A stretch of DNA of 64,000 nucleotides from NCBI GenBank assembly GCA_013398955.1, contig VWPU01002055.1:164445-228444 (forward strand), in the 5' to 3' direction. This document shows, in pieces, positions 38,396-51,954 of the stretch. Numbering within the stretch: position 1 is the first letter of the stretch; the number at the start of each line of letters is the position of its first letter. This DNA is from Callaeas wilsoni. Lineage: Eukaryota; Chordata; Aves; Passeriformes; Callaeidae. The notes below the pieces were generated by a model. That model was given only the letters and a program-made list of their open reading frames with translations, searched no databases and was not told where the DNA came from. The position numbers were made by a program, and so were the translations under genes.

Positions 38396-39747
38396 CATCA
38401 AGCAGAAAAGAAAGCGACATTCTGGTAGGGTATCACTAGCCAAAGAATTTTGCAGTGCAACTGCAGTGAATTTTTTATATTTAAATAAATTTGATAACGG
38501 TTCAAAGATTCTGCATTTGTTTGATGTTTTCTGTTACAATTTAAAATATGTAGCATTTGCAGGCATTTCAACAATTTAATACTTTAGAAATTTAAATCCT
38601 TCAAAACTATGGAAAATACCGAAAATTCAAAGTGCACAACAAAGAGAACAGAAAAAAAGAACTAAGAGACCACTGTCTCTAAATGGAAAATTTTGGCAGG
38701 GACTTCAAGATCAGTTTTTCCAAGTGTTATATTCAAGGGAAAACAATGAAAGTGACATAGATTTAAGCCTTTAAGCACACCACTGTAGATTAACACAACT
38801 TATAAAAACTTGATGGGTATGCTAAGGCAAATGGAGTGAGCAGTTGTATCAGTATATCCCTTAATGCCACACTACCATATCTCAGTGTGTGTATACACAT
38901 ATGTGTGGGCATCTGTTCATCCTTACTGACATCACCAGAAAGTCATGTGAATATGATAATTATCCTTATAATTATCCTGTAGACTTACAGGACTATGCCA
39001 AGGGATAGCTTAGGTCCTTTAACAAAAATCTTAGCATTAACACAAGATGACAGGTCCCGTCTTGCTGCTAAAAACTGAAAAAATTGCTTGAAAAGATGGA
39101 AAGTCTCAGAGTTACAAAGTAGTTCATAAAAACCAGCTATGATCCAAAACAAAATCAAAAATATTCATAGTTTCCACATCTCTACATGTTTGTGGGACTG
39201 AAGCTAAGTTTAATGATGATGGCAGGCATTTACGTAGAAAAAAGCAACCAAGATGTTTTTATTTAATGTGAGATTTTGAATAATTCACTTTCTAAATTTT
39301 TGATTTTATGTTCCAGAAATCAAAACAAATACAGGTGCCTGTGTGGTCGAATTATTCTTGGGGTTATTTGTTATGATAGCAGTAATGGAACTCCCTACCT
39401 CAATATTTTCTTGCATGATTATTTCCTACTCACAAAAAAAATCTCAACACAGGGAAGTTAATTTTAAATCTATGAAGACTCACAAAAATGCCTATATACA
39501 GTATGAAATTTATCTTTATGTTAGTGTTTAACATAGAGCACACTAAACAAAACACCTTATCCAGTTTAACATCTGTAAAATTCCATTGTCTTAATAGCTT
39601 TTATATGTTTGCTTACTCTATAAACTTCAAGTTATTCCTTACTATGGTCTTGCATCTTTTAAACAACATATGTTTCCAACTCAGCCGAAAAATAAGTTGG
39701 CTTTTAAGATCAGTTATGAAAATGTTAGTCCTGTTAGCTGCCTTTCC
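38396..39747. other. AT-rich sequence, no gene recognised
   Basis: Only short frames without domains. A tandem pair of ATAATTATCC-like units lies near 38956-38978. Confidence 0.45.
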
Positions 39748-39895
39748 CTCACGCCGTGGTTAACCCCAACCAGCAACCACGCTGCCCTCACTCACCCCGC
39801 AGCGGTGGGATCGGGGAGGGAATCGGAGGGTAAAAGCAGGAAAACTTGGGTTGAGATAAAGACAGCTTTATAGGAAAAGCAGGAAAAGGTGCTCT
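39748..39895 (-). mobile_element. Truncated ERV LTR fragment (3' part), minus strand
   Basis: The plus strand reads CACGCCGTGGTTAACCCCAA, CACGCTGCCCTCACTCACCC, GATCGGGGAGGGAATCGGAG, then TTGGGTTGAGATAAAGACAG. Reversed, this is the last 130-150 bases of the same LTR family as at 6748 and 7350 (TTTATCTCAACCCA near its middle, GGGGTTAACCACG near its end). The U3 part is missing, so this is a truncated copy. It is more GC-rich and closer to the family's usual sequence in this part than the copy at 6748. Confidence 0.75.
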
Positions 39896-41429
39896 TGATT
39901 AAATATAGAACCAGATCCTCTCAGAATAAGAGGGAAGCCTGTATTCCTCACTCAAGTACTACAGAAATTTATCTACTAAAAATGAAATGGCTATCAGCAA
40001 GATCAGGTAAAACACCCACTCCAGACTCTTGTGAATCTAAAACTGCTTTTCCTTAGAGAGGTTATGCAATCTGTTTCATGTTGCAACAAGTAGAAAAACA
40101 CTAATTTATTCCTTTCAGAAATTAAAATGCCTTTTTCTTTATTTTAATCTCAGATATATTTCTGTTCTTCTTGTCTACATCTCAAATTAATTTCAAAAAT
40201 CTAAACCACTACATATTTATTAAAAACAGCTTGGTCTGGTGCAGCTGATAAGAAGGAGAAAATGCAACATATTCTGGGCTACTGTGAACTTCCATTGCAA
40301 TGGGCCTATTGCAGGTTTATCACTCAAATATAATAATAAAATGCAATTTTGAAGTGAAAAACTTTAATCAAGTTCACTACAAAATGAAGGTAGCTAATAA
40401 AACTCAGTTACTAATGATGTGCTCATACAAAACTATGAAAACGGATGTGTATAGAGATACATATAAAAGGATGCAAACTATATACATCTATATATTTAAT
40501 TATATTTGAAGACATTTTTAGAAAACTAATATTTATGTTTGCTTTGCTACTACCAAATGATGCATCTCATCTGGATTTACTAGATATTAAATACATACTC
40601 GCTAGTACAGCATTCTTATTCCACTTTTTTTCATCTTTTCATTTCCTAATTTCCATTCCTTTCAGGTGAAAATCGCTTCAGTAAAACAGATAATTGCTTC
40701 TGCTTTGCAATGTCAAACAGTTTGCCTCAGGTTATGGCAGTGTCTAAAATTAAGATGGGAAAAAAAGTTCTCATTATCCTCGTTTCGAGCAACCTTTCAT
40801 CTCATCCTCTTCGCTGGTGTCCAAAGTCACACTCTCCCTATTGTTTATTCTTTTCTACTGTTTTCTTGCATTTAGTTACAATTTTAGTTCTTCTATTCCC
40901 CACAATTCCTCACCTTCAGTCTCAGTTATGAATGTCAACATTTTACAATGGCTAAAGAGGAAACCTAGAATATGTGCAATCCAGTTCACAGCATTTTCAG
41001 TACTAGTCATAAATCTTTATGTCTTTCTACTTAATTTTTCTACTAAAAATTCTTCTACATCTCGAGACAGAAAAACAAAAGACTCCTTTGAGACTGCTTA
41101 TATATACACTCTATTCTTGAAATCTTGCAAAGTCTTAAGATAAAACTGTCACTCATTTCCGTATGCATATTTTCCATAGTATTGCCTTAACTGTCATCTC
41201 TTGGCAATGAAGTTCTAAAATTGTGTCCTCACTCTTAAAAAGGCATAGTACAGACTGACAAATGTGAGACAATGATAACGTACAGTGGCTCCTGCTGCTG
41301 GGCTATTAAATTTTAAAAGCATCAGTGAAGCAACCAATCATTATGAGTCTCCTTCCACTGTTACCATGAAATGATGCTTTTTTGTTGGAAGGACTGAAGA
41401 ACAGTTTTCAGCCTTCTATTCAAGGAAAA
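39896..41429. other. AT-rich sequence, no gene recognised
   Basis: Several overlapping plus-strand frames of 60-108 codons between 39276 and 41143 are rich in F, L, I, K and S, as expected from base composition, and carry no domain I recognise. Confidence 0.45.
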
Positions 41430-41553
41430 CTAGACCATGGTGCTGATAATGCCAAGGTTATGGGTTCGATCCCTGTATGGGTCATTCACTTAAGTTTGGA
41501 CTAGATGAGCTTTGTGGATCCCTCCTAGCTCAGAATATTCTGTGGTTCTGATG
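41430..41553 (+). mobile_element. tRNA-Ile/CR1 chimeric SINE (TguSINE1-like)
   Basis: Bases 41430-41483 match the 3' two-thirds of a tRNA-Ile gene: the TGGTGCTGATAATGCCAAGG anticodon-arm region, then the pol III B box as GGGTTCGATCCC, then GTATGGGTCA. The sequence then turns into a CR1-type tail: TTGGACTAGATGAGCTTTGT, GGATCCCTCCTAGCTCAGAA and TATTCTGTGGTTCTGATG, the degenerate terminal octamers. This head-and-tail order is that of the songbird SINE I know as TguSINE1, which is copied using the CR1 enzyme. The start of the tRNA head, with the A box, is missing or diverged, so it is a 5'-truncated copy that cannot be transcribed from its own promoter. It is not a functional tRNA gene. Confidence 0.85.
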
Positions 41554-44500
41554 TGTAAATTTTAGGCCTCCCTTCAGCTGGACAGCACTGCATGAACTGG
41601 GATCTTTTGCTGAATATGTATTTGCAGTTTTTTTCAGTCTAACCCAATAAAAATAGATTTTAAACCCCCAACAAAGACATTATGTTTGAGTTTATCCACA
41701 CATAGATTTCTATTTTCTATATTTGTGGAATTTAGCAATATTTAACAGAAACAAAGAAACAAAAGTTATCTGATGTAACAGATTACCTAAATACATGCTC
41801 TCCTTTTCCCAGATGAGCACTAACATTCTTTATTTTGACACCACTTGTGAAGAATGACTTTTTGGTCCAATCAGAATGCTCTCTTACAAGTGAAATTCCA
41901 AATGCTTTTTTTGCAAAAGCTAGAGAGCCCAAGCCTCAAGGAATGGGCTCATAAGACTCTTTTGACTTTTGTTTCATAAATCCGCAAGCATCTCGTTCGC
42001 AAAAATTCCGTTAGCCCAAAATACTATTTGTGTAAAAATATTGCCACTAGACTCAATCACAAATTAAAACTGCTTTAATTGTTTGATTACTTGAAATAGG
42101 TATTAAGGAAACATTATTACATCACAGGTTTATATTTTAAGTTTGTACTCCCCTGGCACACTTACACAGCAGAACTCAGCTCACACAACTGTCATTCAAT
42201 ATCATTTAATCATATTATTCAGTTCTAAAAAACAAATAGCTGAAGTAGTTGGACGAGCATCATAGCACTTCTTTACTACATTCTGCAAAGGGATTTCTTT
42301 GAGTAAAAGAAAAACAATATCGAAGTGATTTCAATTCTGCAATTAGTAAAGTCATAAATTCAGATAAATATAACTGACAAAAGAACCAGATTTAAAATTA
42401 CACTTCTATTTGTAGATTACCACTCAGATTTAACTGATATATAAAGAAATAATGCTAGTGATATCTAATGCTAAGGTTAGTCAAAAATTATTCGTGTACT
42501 CTAGTACAACTGAGAAGCAAATTGATTTTAAAATGCAGTGACAGTGCAATAAAACTCTCAAAATACACATACGTGTATTTTCAAATTAGTTTTCAGTAGT
42601 ATGGATTTTCCTTGGTGATTTGACATAATATTTAATGAAAAATGCATCATTCTTCAGCAGTTTACATAGATGTCATTGTACTAAATTTATTATTTATTTT
42701 AGTCTAAACAGAAGTAATGAGACAATGAGAGACTTATGTTTCAGTATGCTTTCTTATTAGTTAAAAAAGTTTGGTGAGACATTTCAGAGCAATTTTTCCA
42801 AACTACTGGAAGCAATTACATTATACAGTACATTATTAACTTGTTGTTGTTTTCCTAAAAATAAAAATGTATTAAAAATTAATTTATATATTGCATATTT
42901 AGTCTATATTTACAAGACTGCATATGCTGTGTATACCTTGCATATATTTAGGTACTATATTTATCATATATGCATGAAGTATATTCTTAAAATTAGTGAA
43001 TAACTTGTAAGCCTTGACTCATCAAGTAAGTGCAGTTATCATAAACACTGTAAAAGACTCCTTTCTAGTGATTTACACAACATCATATAGAAACATACTG
43101 GATCATATAGAATCAGCCTCAGAGGAACAGACAGTATTTAAGACTGAGCACTGATCTCTGATCTCAGTTACTCTGGCAACATCGCAGCTCTAAAGGGTTG
43201 AAGAAAAAAAGGCTGGTTTGGTTCTTATACTTTTGGGTATAAAATGTTCAAACAGATATAATTTTAGGAGATTTCTATAGAATGCATGTTGCTGTCTTTT
43301 TGTTTAGGGTTTTTTTTTAAGATATGGCACACAGCCCAATTTTGTTATCTGTCATGTAAAGGTACATGTTAGATGTTTTCACTTTTTTCAAAATGTTTCA
43401 GACATTGGCTCAACGAGATAGTCAAGACAGTTTTGAAAATGCTTGTGGCATCTGACATAAGAGGGATTATTACACAGCTGAGAACAGAAGAAGCGAAGAA
43501 AAGGAAGCAAAGCTTAAGCCAGGAAATGCATAGAAAGCTCTTCTTTCTAATATAAATGTTTGCAACTCTACTGTGTTGCAAAGAGAAGGAGATAAAATTC
43601 AGCAACAGTTTTAAGCCCTTCATCATTTAATGAACATAGGTTAATAGGATCATAATACATTTCCTAGACTTATGAACTCCTCCTTACTTCCAAATTCTGG
43701 CTATATGAGAAGTCTTTTGCAGTCATGGATCATTGCTTAAATTCTCTCATAAAATGTATTTACTCTCCTCTCCCCACTGAGATGATATTCACATTCCACA
43801 TTCTTGAAACTCAGTTGTTCTACCTGAACATACACTGTGTCTACACAGTAGCTACACAGCATCTACCTACATGAAGAAAATAATCTAGATTTAATTTGCG
43901 ACAGTGAGAACTAAGAACAAAAATAAAAGGGAATGAACTTTAGCTATTCCTTTAAGAACTCAGGAAAGAGAGGGCAATTATTCCCTAATTCAAGGCAAAG
44001 CAATAAAGAAACAAATTAGCAAGCATGGTAGCCAGGGAACAATAAATATGTCCACTAAGTTAGACACAGTGCATATGTGGCTGATAATTTAACACTACGA
44101 AAGAGGATTACAAATCTGCAGTGGTGCAGCGAAACACTAAATTCCAAAAAGATTCAGTGCAAGCAACACAAGGTAGCGTCAGCTGACAAAAGATAACAAG
44201 GAAAAAGCACACACAGTGTCAGAGATTTCATATAACTAAAAGACATAAGGCCATCTAAACATGTAGACATTGCATCACTTTTAGCGTTGGCTTAATCTCT
44301 ACCCTTTCAAGCAGCAGCTTGGCTGGCAGCTAGAAAAAAAAATCATTAAGGACAGGCTAGCTCAAAAAATAAAAAGCTTTAAAGTAAGCTTTGACAATTT
44401 GAAAAATCAATTCATGTGCCTAGATTCATACTTTAAAGAAATATAAATCCCTAACCTAATCTATTACAAAGTAGGATTAGAAATAAATCAAGTGGTTTTG

Positions 44501-47500
44501 ATAGTTTCCTGAGCTACTTTAATGCTGATCTCTGTTGAAGAGTTGTATTATTGTGAATCTCACACAGATTAATATTTTATACTTCTAGGAGTAGCGTCTC
44601 AGGCTAGGACTGAGACAAATAGCCTGGAAATGAAATCATAACATGTCCTAAAAGTATTTGCTATTGCTAACCGGGTTTCATTAACTACTTCTGGTCTTTT
44701 TCCATTAAAAGGACAAATCTGAAAGACTAGAGTTTCCTATTCTATCATGGGAGGAGAAAAAGTAGGGAAACAATTAAAACTAATTTGATAAAGTCAACAA
44801 ATACACACAGTACTGACATTTATCACATAATGATTCAACAAATATTTACCAAATAACATTTCAAAAGAAGTGTGTTGATGAAAGGGAACATACATAGATT
44901 TTTCATCAAATTATAATACTAAGTGAATTTTCTTAAGTGTTTCAAACGACAATTTTCTAAATTCCGAGATGTTCTCTTACCTACCTAGGCTTTGTCAATA
45001 AAAACCGAACAAAAACCCAACCTTCCACACTATAACATATTGGCAATAAAGCTTTGTAAGAACAAAGTTATTTAAATGGCATTATCTGCTATTTGTCTTA
45101 TTCTATATTGCCATTTTTTCCCCACTGAGTGCTAATAAGTGCTTGCTGCTGAAGAGGTTTACATTTAACATCTGTCAGTTGTATGCAGAAGTAGCACCTA
45201 CAGGGAACTGTCAAATAGATTGCTATTCTCCTCTGTAGCACCAGCAAAGCTGTCTCACATCATTTACATACAGATAGTTATAGGCATTCATCATTTCATT
45301 ATGCTGACTGCCTCACTATTCTAATGTATAATGTCTCTTTAATGAGCCTCAAAAAATACAATATTCCTTGATTTATGACTGCCTAACTGAAAAATTATAC
45401 AGATTGACAAAAACTCATCATAAAGCCTTTTTTGTGTTCCCACTACCTTGCACTTTAAATTTAACAATTACTCTCGAGTTAATCTCATGATTTGCTTCTT
45501 TGACAAAAGAAATTATCAAATTTTACCACACTAGGCTTCACAGTTATCGCTGTTTTAATAAATATACTTTCACTTCCATGAGAAAGCAGTATAGAATTCG
45601 ACAAATTAAAATTGATCAGTTTTTGTCCAAGAAATAAATGTATTGGGCAATCTGTTTCAATATTATTATATGTCAATTACTCTATACTTCCTAAATTATC
45701 ATGTGGAATACTGCTGTACTAGTCATGCAAGAGTGACTCATAAATGAGCCAATTTACATGTTCTAGTAAATTGAACTATGGTTTATAGTAGGAACTTCAA
45801 TTATTTTATACACAAATGCTTAGCACTGAAAAACAAGTCTGCCATTAAAAGCACACTGAAGTAATAACAACATTCCTAAAACACCAAACCGAAAGCTGAG
45901 AACAAGAAGCAAACACTTCATTCATTTGACTGCACCCAGGCATTTCAGTTCCCCTAGCTGCATCTCCCTGTGTTTATAGATATATCAACATTCCTCTGGT
46001 TTTGAATATCCAAGCTGAAAAGGTTTGCCAACTGCTCATGGCGGCCATTAGAAGCAAGAATTTTCACGAAGTATGAGAAAACTTATGATATCTTGTTTCT
46101 GAGAAATCTACAACTTAGAGTTGAATGCTTTCGGCATGCGAGAAAGTGTTGAGCTCTGACTGAAGTTTCTCTCATAACAGAGAAAACTGCAATATTTTTA
46201 CTCCCTCATCTACTAGAGTTTAAGCTTACCCTATAGGCAGTCAGTCAGTATGCAGCTCCCTCCCCTCCGCTCAGCCTTTCTGTTCCGTACAAGTTTTAGA
46301 AACACCACGGTGAGACCGTTCCCCCTCTTCAAATGCCACTCCTTACAGAGCATTCAAATGGAATGAGTGCAGACAAACAAATGAGCACTGATGTAACCTT
46401 ACACTGCCTTATCTCAAAGCATCACTTCCTATTTCCAAATCATGAAACCAGGCTAAAAAGGCTATCCATTCAATGCAGTAGAGATGTACAGAGATTTAAG
46501 CAACAGATGGCAAGCTACATTCCCTATATCCCTGCAAAAAGAAGTCAACTTTAAGTGAAAAATCAAACAACACAACAATACAGTACTATTGAATATTCAA
46601 GAGCTGTTTCAGTAGATGCAAATATGTTATGATATGACAGCAAATAAAGTGCACAAATGACACTGATATGTTTGACAATGACAAGTTAAATGCTTAATAC
46701 AATAAAAATTTTTATTTCATAATTTTGGACCCATATTTTAGTTCCTCTGCACTGAATATTCCAGTCAACATCAATATCTGAGTTTCAAAGAGTCAAACTT
46801 CTAAAGAATATAGATATATTCTCCCCTAATCAACACCATGTGTTTTTATTATCTAGGAGAATTCACATATCTACAAATTTCAACAATATAAAATGACAGC
46901 CTATCAAATAAGCCAATACAAATTTTTAAATTTTTTTTTTATGTTAAGAAATTGCAATAATCCCATGTTTTTACTTTGTATGCAGGACTTATAACTCTGA
47001 ATCCAGAAAACTAGTATGTCAATCCAAATACCCGTTGCAAATAAAAGGCAATTTATAATTTATAATTTATAAACCTGGATACTTCATGAATTCAAAATAC
47101 CTCAAAATATCCATTCATTCCCATAACAACGAGGAGATTTATATCTCAGCTTGTAGTAGTGATAAAATCCAATTTAAGAAATATTCAATATTTACTAATC
47201 ACAACTTATCCTTAGACTGTCCCTCTGACCATCTCAGAACTATCTTTCTGTGTCCCTTGAAAATAATTAGGAGGCACACAGCCAAGAGTGGCCATGGACA
47301 ATGTTTATGCTGTTAGTGTTCATATTGTGTATCTCTAGCTGAAAGAAACTGTGACTACTTGTTATCTTAGCGACACAGAGAGAAGTTGATAAGAACAAAT
47401 ACAGATACCCGTTACAATTCTATTTCCTACTTTTCTTGCCTTACAAATTCATTATTTCATCTCTTATAGTATACAGAGTTATCACTTCCAAAAACTGGCT

Positions 47501-50057
47501 AATATGCCTATGACTCTTGATTTTCCTTTCTCAGTCTGAATTTCAGAAAAGGCAGTGGAGGAACATAAGAACAAGCTTTAAGCCTTCAAATTGTTCCTTC
47601 TTATGTGTGCATATAAATACTTGTAACTGTTTCTCTAGTAGAATACTAAATTAACCATTTTCCTTGTAGAGTATTGAATTACACAGAAACCCAACAAAAT
47701 TTTATAATGTTTTCCATTGATTGAGCCTACTTACAGGAAGGTGGTGTTGCAAAAGGATTCAATACTTCAATCAGTGTAGTCTGTACATCAGAAGAAAATC
47801 CAGAGTGTGTTCTGTTCCTGTGATCAATTTTCTATCTGTAGCTACACCTAGGAAATAACCAGTACAGAGTCAGTACAACCAAATATAGAAAATAACATAA
47901 ACCAAGTGATCAGAAATGAAAAAATGAGAATATGTCGAACAATAATTTATGGCAAAGTTGATATTATTATTCAACAATATGGAATTATAGAAGACAAAAG
48001 TTTAAATTTTCTCTTCATTTAATTCTATAGTACCCGAGTGATTCCAGAGTTCTTCAATCTCAGGACTGCCAAGTAGAATCAAACATATGTTATCATTACA
48101 CCTAAACAGCCATCTGGTAGCCTGAGAGGAGAAACTTAATGACCACAGAGGGAACTGGTCCAGCCGTCCAAAACAGCACAACCGTGTTTCCATTCAGCAT
48201 GTAGAACTGCAGTATGTAGAATATATGAAGTAAACAGTCATGTTTATTTGAACAGTAGAGTTAATTCATAATTTTTGTCTTTCTGTAGAAACAGAAGAAG
48301 CAGCTTCTCTTCCTTCTGATTCTTATTCACATTCTTGGCAGAATTCTACAGAAAGCAGAAGAGCCAGGAACAAGGCATAAAGACGGCTTGTCTTGGTATT
48401 TTTTAAAGGGGGCAGGGTTCAGATGTATCTTCACATCCAAATGAGTACTGACAAGGGCCTTTAGGTAGCTGAAGTCTAAGCTGGACCATCCTCCAAACAA
48501 AAAAAAAATCTACCCCGGAAGATAACCATTCTCACTTTATCTTTTACATCTAGGCTTTGCTGCAAAGTAATCTCTGCTACTTCTTGTCATACCTAAATCA
48601 GTTTATGCTGATCTCCTTTCTCTACAATGTTATATATTGCTACCCTCATTCTTTCCATTTCTTAGGTTGAATAAACTTGGTTCTAAGTTTTCTTTCGATG
48701 CCTTTATTATTTAATTTAATGAACCATCAACAACCAGGTATATTTTGTTTTTCCTTTTAGAAAACTTAGACAACTTGAGCCTCCAAGTTGTTTTACTGGA
48801 TGCTTACACATTATGCTCCTAAAGATCTGTAGAGATCACATGGATCTTGTTTCAGCAGTTTCTATCCCTTGTGCCTTTGCCACAGACTATCAACCCAGTA
48901 AACAAAAATGTTTGTCATGCCTGAAATTCATAAAGGGTGATACAGGTATGAAGTGTTTTCAGATTTGTCAAAAGATGTCTGCCAGGCATTTTAGCACTTC
49001 TTGAGCTCTGCTACTGCTGAAAAGAAAGGACAGCACTTGTGTAAGAAAGCAAAAAATCTGGAACTGGCCACACATGTAACACTATGGCATGGTAAATATG
49101 CTGTCCCCATATTCTTCCCTGAAGCATTACAGGGAATTTCCCATCTTGCACTTGTGCTGTTAATTATTTGTGCTTGTGCTTGTTCTCACCAAATTGAATG
49201 TCTATTATTTTCTAGTATTTCTACAATTTATTAGAATTATTTTAAGCCTGAGTCCTGTCTTCTAAGGGACAGCAGCAATATTAGCATCTACTCTATTTCC
49301 GAAACTACCAACAATGCCATAGAATAACATTACACCCAGTACAGACTTACAGAATTACACTCTTCCCTCCCCACCCCAGTTACTGTGGAAAAGAGCGACT
49401 GCAAATAAATATTACATCTTTTTAACCCAAAAAACTCAAATAACATTTTAGTCTAATCTTATCTAGATCACAGTTCCCTAGGTTGATTAAAAGAATGCCA
49501 TGCATAATTATCAAAACTGCAGTTTACTAAATTAAAGTCATATCTTCTAACCCTTAAGGCTTGCTACAGTTTTTAAGAGACAGGATATGACTGACTTACT
49601 CCCTAGAAATCTATGCTGTTCAATCTCAGTATCTCTTGCAGATGCGTAGAAAGAACAGTTTGATAATTTCAGGTCCCTCAGGGAAATTCAGGTAAGACAA
49701 CGATGCACAATTCTTTGCATATTTCTTCAGGTCTTACTGTCAGCCCTTTTCTGAGCTTTTGAAATTTCATCATCCTCAAGTTCTCAAATATGATGTTACT
49801 ATACATCATGTAACATGTATATGCATGTTTTTTCCTTCATGCATATCTTCTGGCTTTATAAATCAAATAATCTTTGCACTTAAGACCCAAATAAAAGACA
49901 GTTCTTTGTTTCTAGTTGAGCTTGACCTTGCAGTTAGGTAATTTGTATTTAGTTTTATAAGAGTTCATAATTTTTTGTGTAATTAATTTGTTATATTTAC
50001 TAAAATCATTGGATTCTAACATCACCTATCCTAGATTTCAATACAAAAGCTTTCTAT
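41554..50057. other. Long AT-rich stretch, no gene recognised
   Basis: About 8.5 kb without a recognised exon, RNA gene or dated repeat. A perfect ATTTATA triplicate is at 47051-47071. The portions 45060-45420 and 45890-46340 are less repetitive and read as candidate conserved non-coding DNA. Small frames such as 46333-46554 and 48813-49004 have no known domain. Confidence 0.5.
47051..47071. repeat. Three perfect ATTTATA tandem copies
   Basis: Three back-to-back ATTTATA units with no mismatch. Short and probably a simple slippage product. Confidence 0.8.
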
Positions 50058-50092
50058 ACAGAATCAACTAGGTTGGAAAAGACACTTCTTAC
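50058..50092 (-). repeat. Very short CR1 3' tip, minus strand
   Basis: ACAGAATCAACTAGGTTGGA followed by AAAGACACTTCTTACCTC resembles the reversed final 35 bases of avian CR1 (AGGTTGGAAAAGACCT type). Beyond it the similarity stops, so this is either an extremely truncated insertion or chance. Confidence 0.5.
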
Positions 50093-51383
50093 CTCACACA
50101 AAGAGACTAACAGAATATGAGATAGGTAATTGACTGTTTATGCTTAATTTTTAAGGTTTTACATAATTGTATGTAGATTTGTCCCATCAGCTCCTCTGAT
50201 CTTTCAGTGCAGATTTTCTTTAAAAGTACATTTAGCTGTTTAGCCTGCACTAATTTTCAGGCACAGAAGGGATTTTCCAAATTTCTGAGTATATTTAAAA
50301 ATGAAAATACAGTCTGTTATGTTTTTAAATACAACTGATTTTCAAAATGGATGTTTCTGTTTTGGGACATCTATATTAGATTGCTGGGAGAAGCTCTTTA
50401 AATAGAGAAGTATATTCACTAGATTATAGGAAGTATTTTAATTATAGGAAAGAACACAGAAGACAAAACCAGATGAATCTAAGGCCACACAAAACAAGTG
50501 TCTCATTTTCCCAGGTTCACCTGTGCCAGCTCACAGGAAAGATAATACAGGGAGGTCTCAGTTAACCATGTGTACATGTGTGCATGAAGACCTACATGAC
50601 AACATAGCCTATTCCTCAGCTGATTCTCCTAACAAGCTGAACTTAATAGCAAGTTGTCTGGTGTTCCTTTACGCTGTCACAGACACTGGTGGAGGATGTT
50701 GATCCTCTTGAACACATAAATGAGCTACATGTTCCCTGCAGCAAATGATTTTACGTGTCTTTGTTGCCTGTATTTTGCAGCTTCTCTGCTACTCCAGCTC
50801 AATTGCACCCTTCTTCTTCCTTCTCAACACTTCATCCTCGCTGATCTATATGCTTAATCTGCTTTCTTTATTATTAGGATGGAAATTAGGGACTACAACT
50901 TTTCATAAGCTTTAGTGGGCATTGTGTACTTTTTGAAGATTATCAACAAAAAATATAGTCCACTGTCTAAGAAAAGTTTAAAACAGGACAGTAAGTCTAA
51001 AATAAATGTGCTGCTTATACAAAGCCTTGGAATAGTTGTCCCTTTGGCATATGAAAGCAATGAGAAATATCAGCTATCCCTGGCAAGAAGACTATGTTAA
51101 CATCTGTATCTCATTTTAAGTACTAGATTAATTTTTTTCATAAGACTTTCTCTGGCTTCTCTGCTCTGTAATATCCCACCCTTAACATTTAAAATGACCC
51201 TAAGAAAAGCAGTTCAGCCCTGTAATTCTACTACTTCCATGATAATAGCATCCCAGATAAGGAATATCTATCAAATGTGTCAGAACATTATCTGTTCATT
51301 CCAGTCTCCTTTTTTGCCTTATTTTTCTTATCTTTCAGCAGCACATGCCTGGGCTTCTACTCAACATCACTCACAAAGCTCAC
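50093..51383. other. Unique sequence, no gene recognised
   Basis: No repeat or exon recognised. Confidence 0.45.
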
Positions 51384-51436
51384 AGATAAATAAATCAAAT
51401 AAATAAATAAACCTAAAAAACAAAATAAAAAAAATA
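51384..51436. repeat. AAAT / A-rich simple repeat
   Basis: Imperfect AAAT units followed by A-rich sequence. It is next to an AC-rich stretch to about 51465. May be a relic retroposon tail, but no body is visible. Confidence 0.75.
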
Positions 51437-51544
51437 CCAACACCAAACACACCCTCACACACTCTTTTCTCTTTCCAAGCCTGGAGGTTTTTAAACTCTA
51501 TTATTTTCTTTTCCATGACAAAATGCAACCTGCCTAGAAAACTT

Positions 51545-51935
51545 TACAATTTCCTAAAAGCCTTGCAGTGAGAAAGGGAGGTGCGGTGAGGTAGGGACAG
51601 GGCAGGGCAGGACAAGGTGTATTGGCTCTGGTTTTGCCAGGAGTAGCTGTGGATCCCCAGCGGGCGCGGGAGGGTAAGGCTGCAGGGAGCACTGGCTGGA
51701 GCGCATCCGTCAGGGCTGGGAGTGGCTGCACACCAGGGCAAGGAGGCGGCACTGAGAGGTTACTGCCACTGTCCTGTGGGACAGCAGGTCTAGAGACAAG
51801 CCACGTGCAAAGAGCAGCGGTATTCCACACCTTTTTTCCACTGGTAAGGCTTCTCCTCAAGCCTCCAGGGTCCCTAAGCTTCTGAAGAGATTCTCTGGAC
51901 ATGAAGGAGCACCTGCAGGAGAGAAAAGAGGAGTG
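51545..51935. other. GC-rich block upstream of the CR1 copy
   Basis: A sharp rise in GC content with GGGCA/GGACA-type direct repeats at 51595-51620. A reading frame of 135 codons on the minus strand (51534-51941) and one of 87 codons on the plus strand (51622-51885) exist only because stop codons are rare in GC-rich DNA. The 3' part, from about 51850, contains GGCTTCTCCTCAAGCCTCC and may be the start of the CR1 sequence that follows. Whether the block is the upstream part of that CR1, another repeat or a small CpG island is undecided. Confidence 0.4.
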
Positions 51936-51954
51936 GATCACTCACTTAACCCAC

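Noticed and set aside
41430..41483. Functional tRNA-Ile gene
   Set aside because: The 5' part with the A box and acceptor strand is absent, and the sequence continues into a CR1-type tail, so it is a SINE relic.
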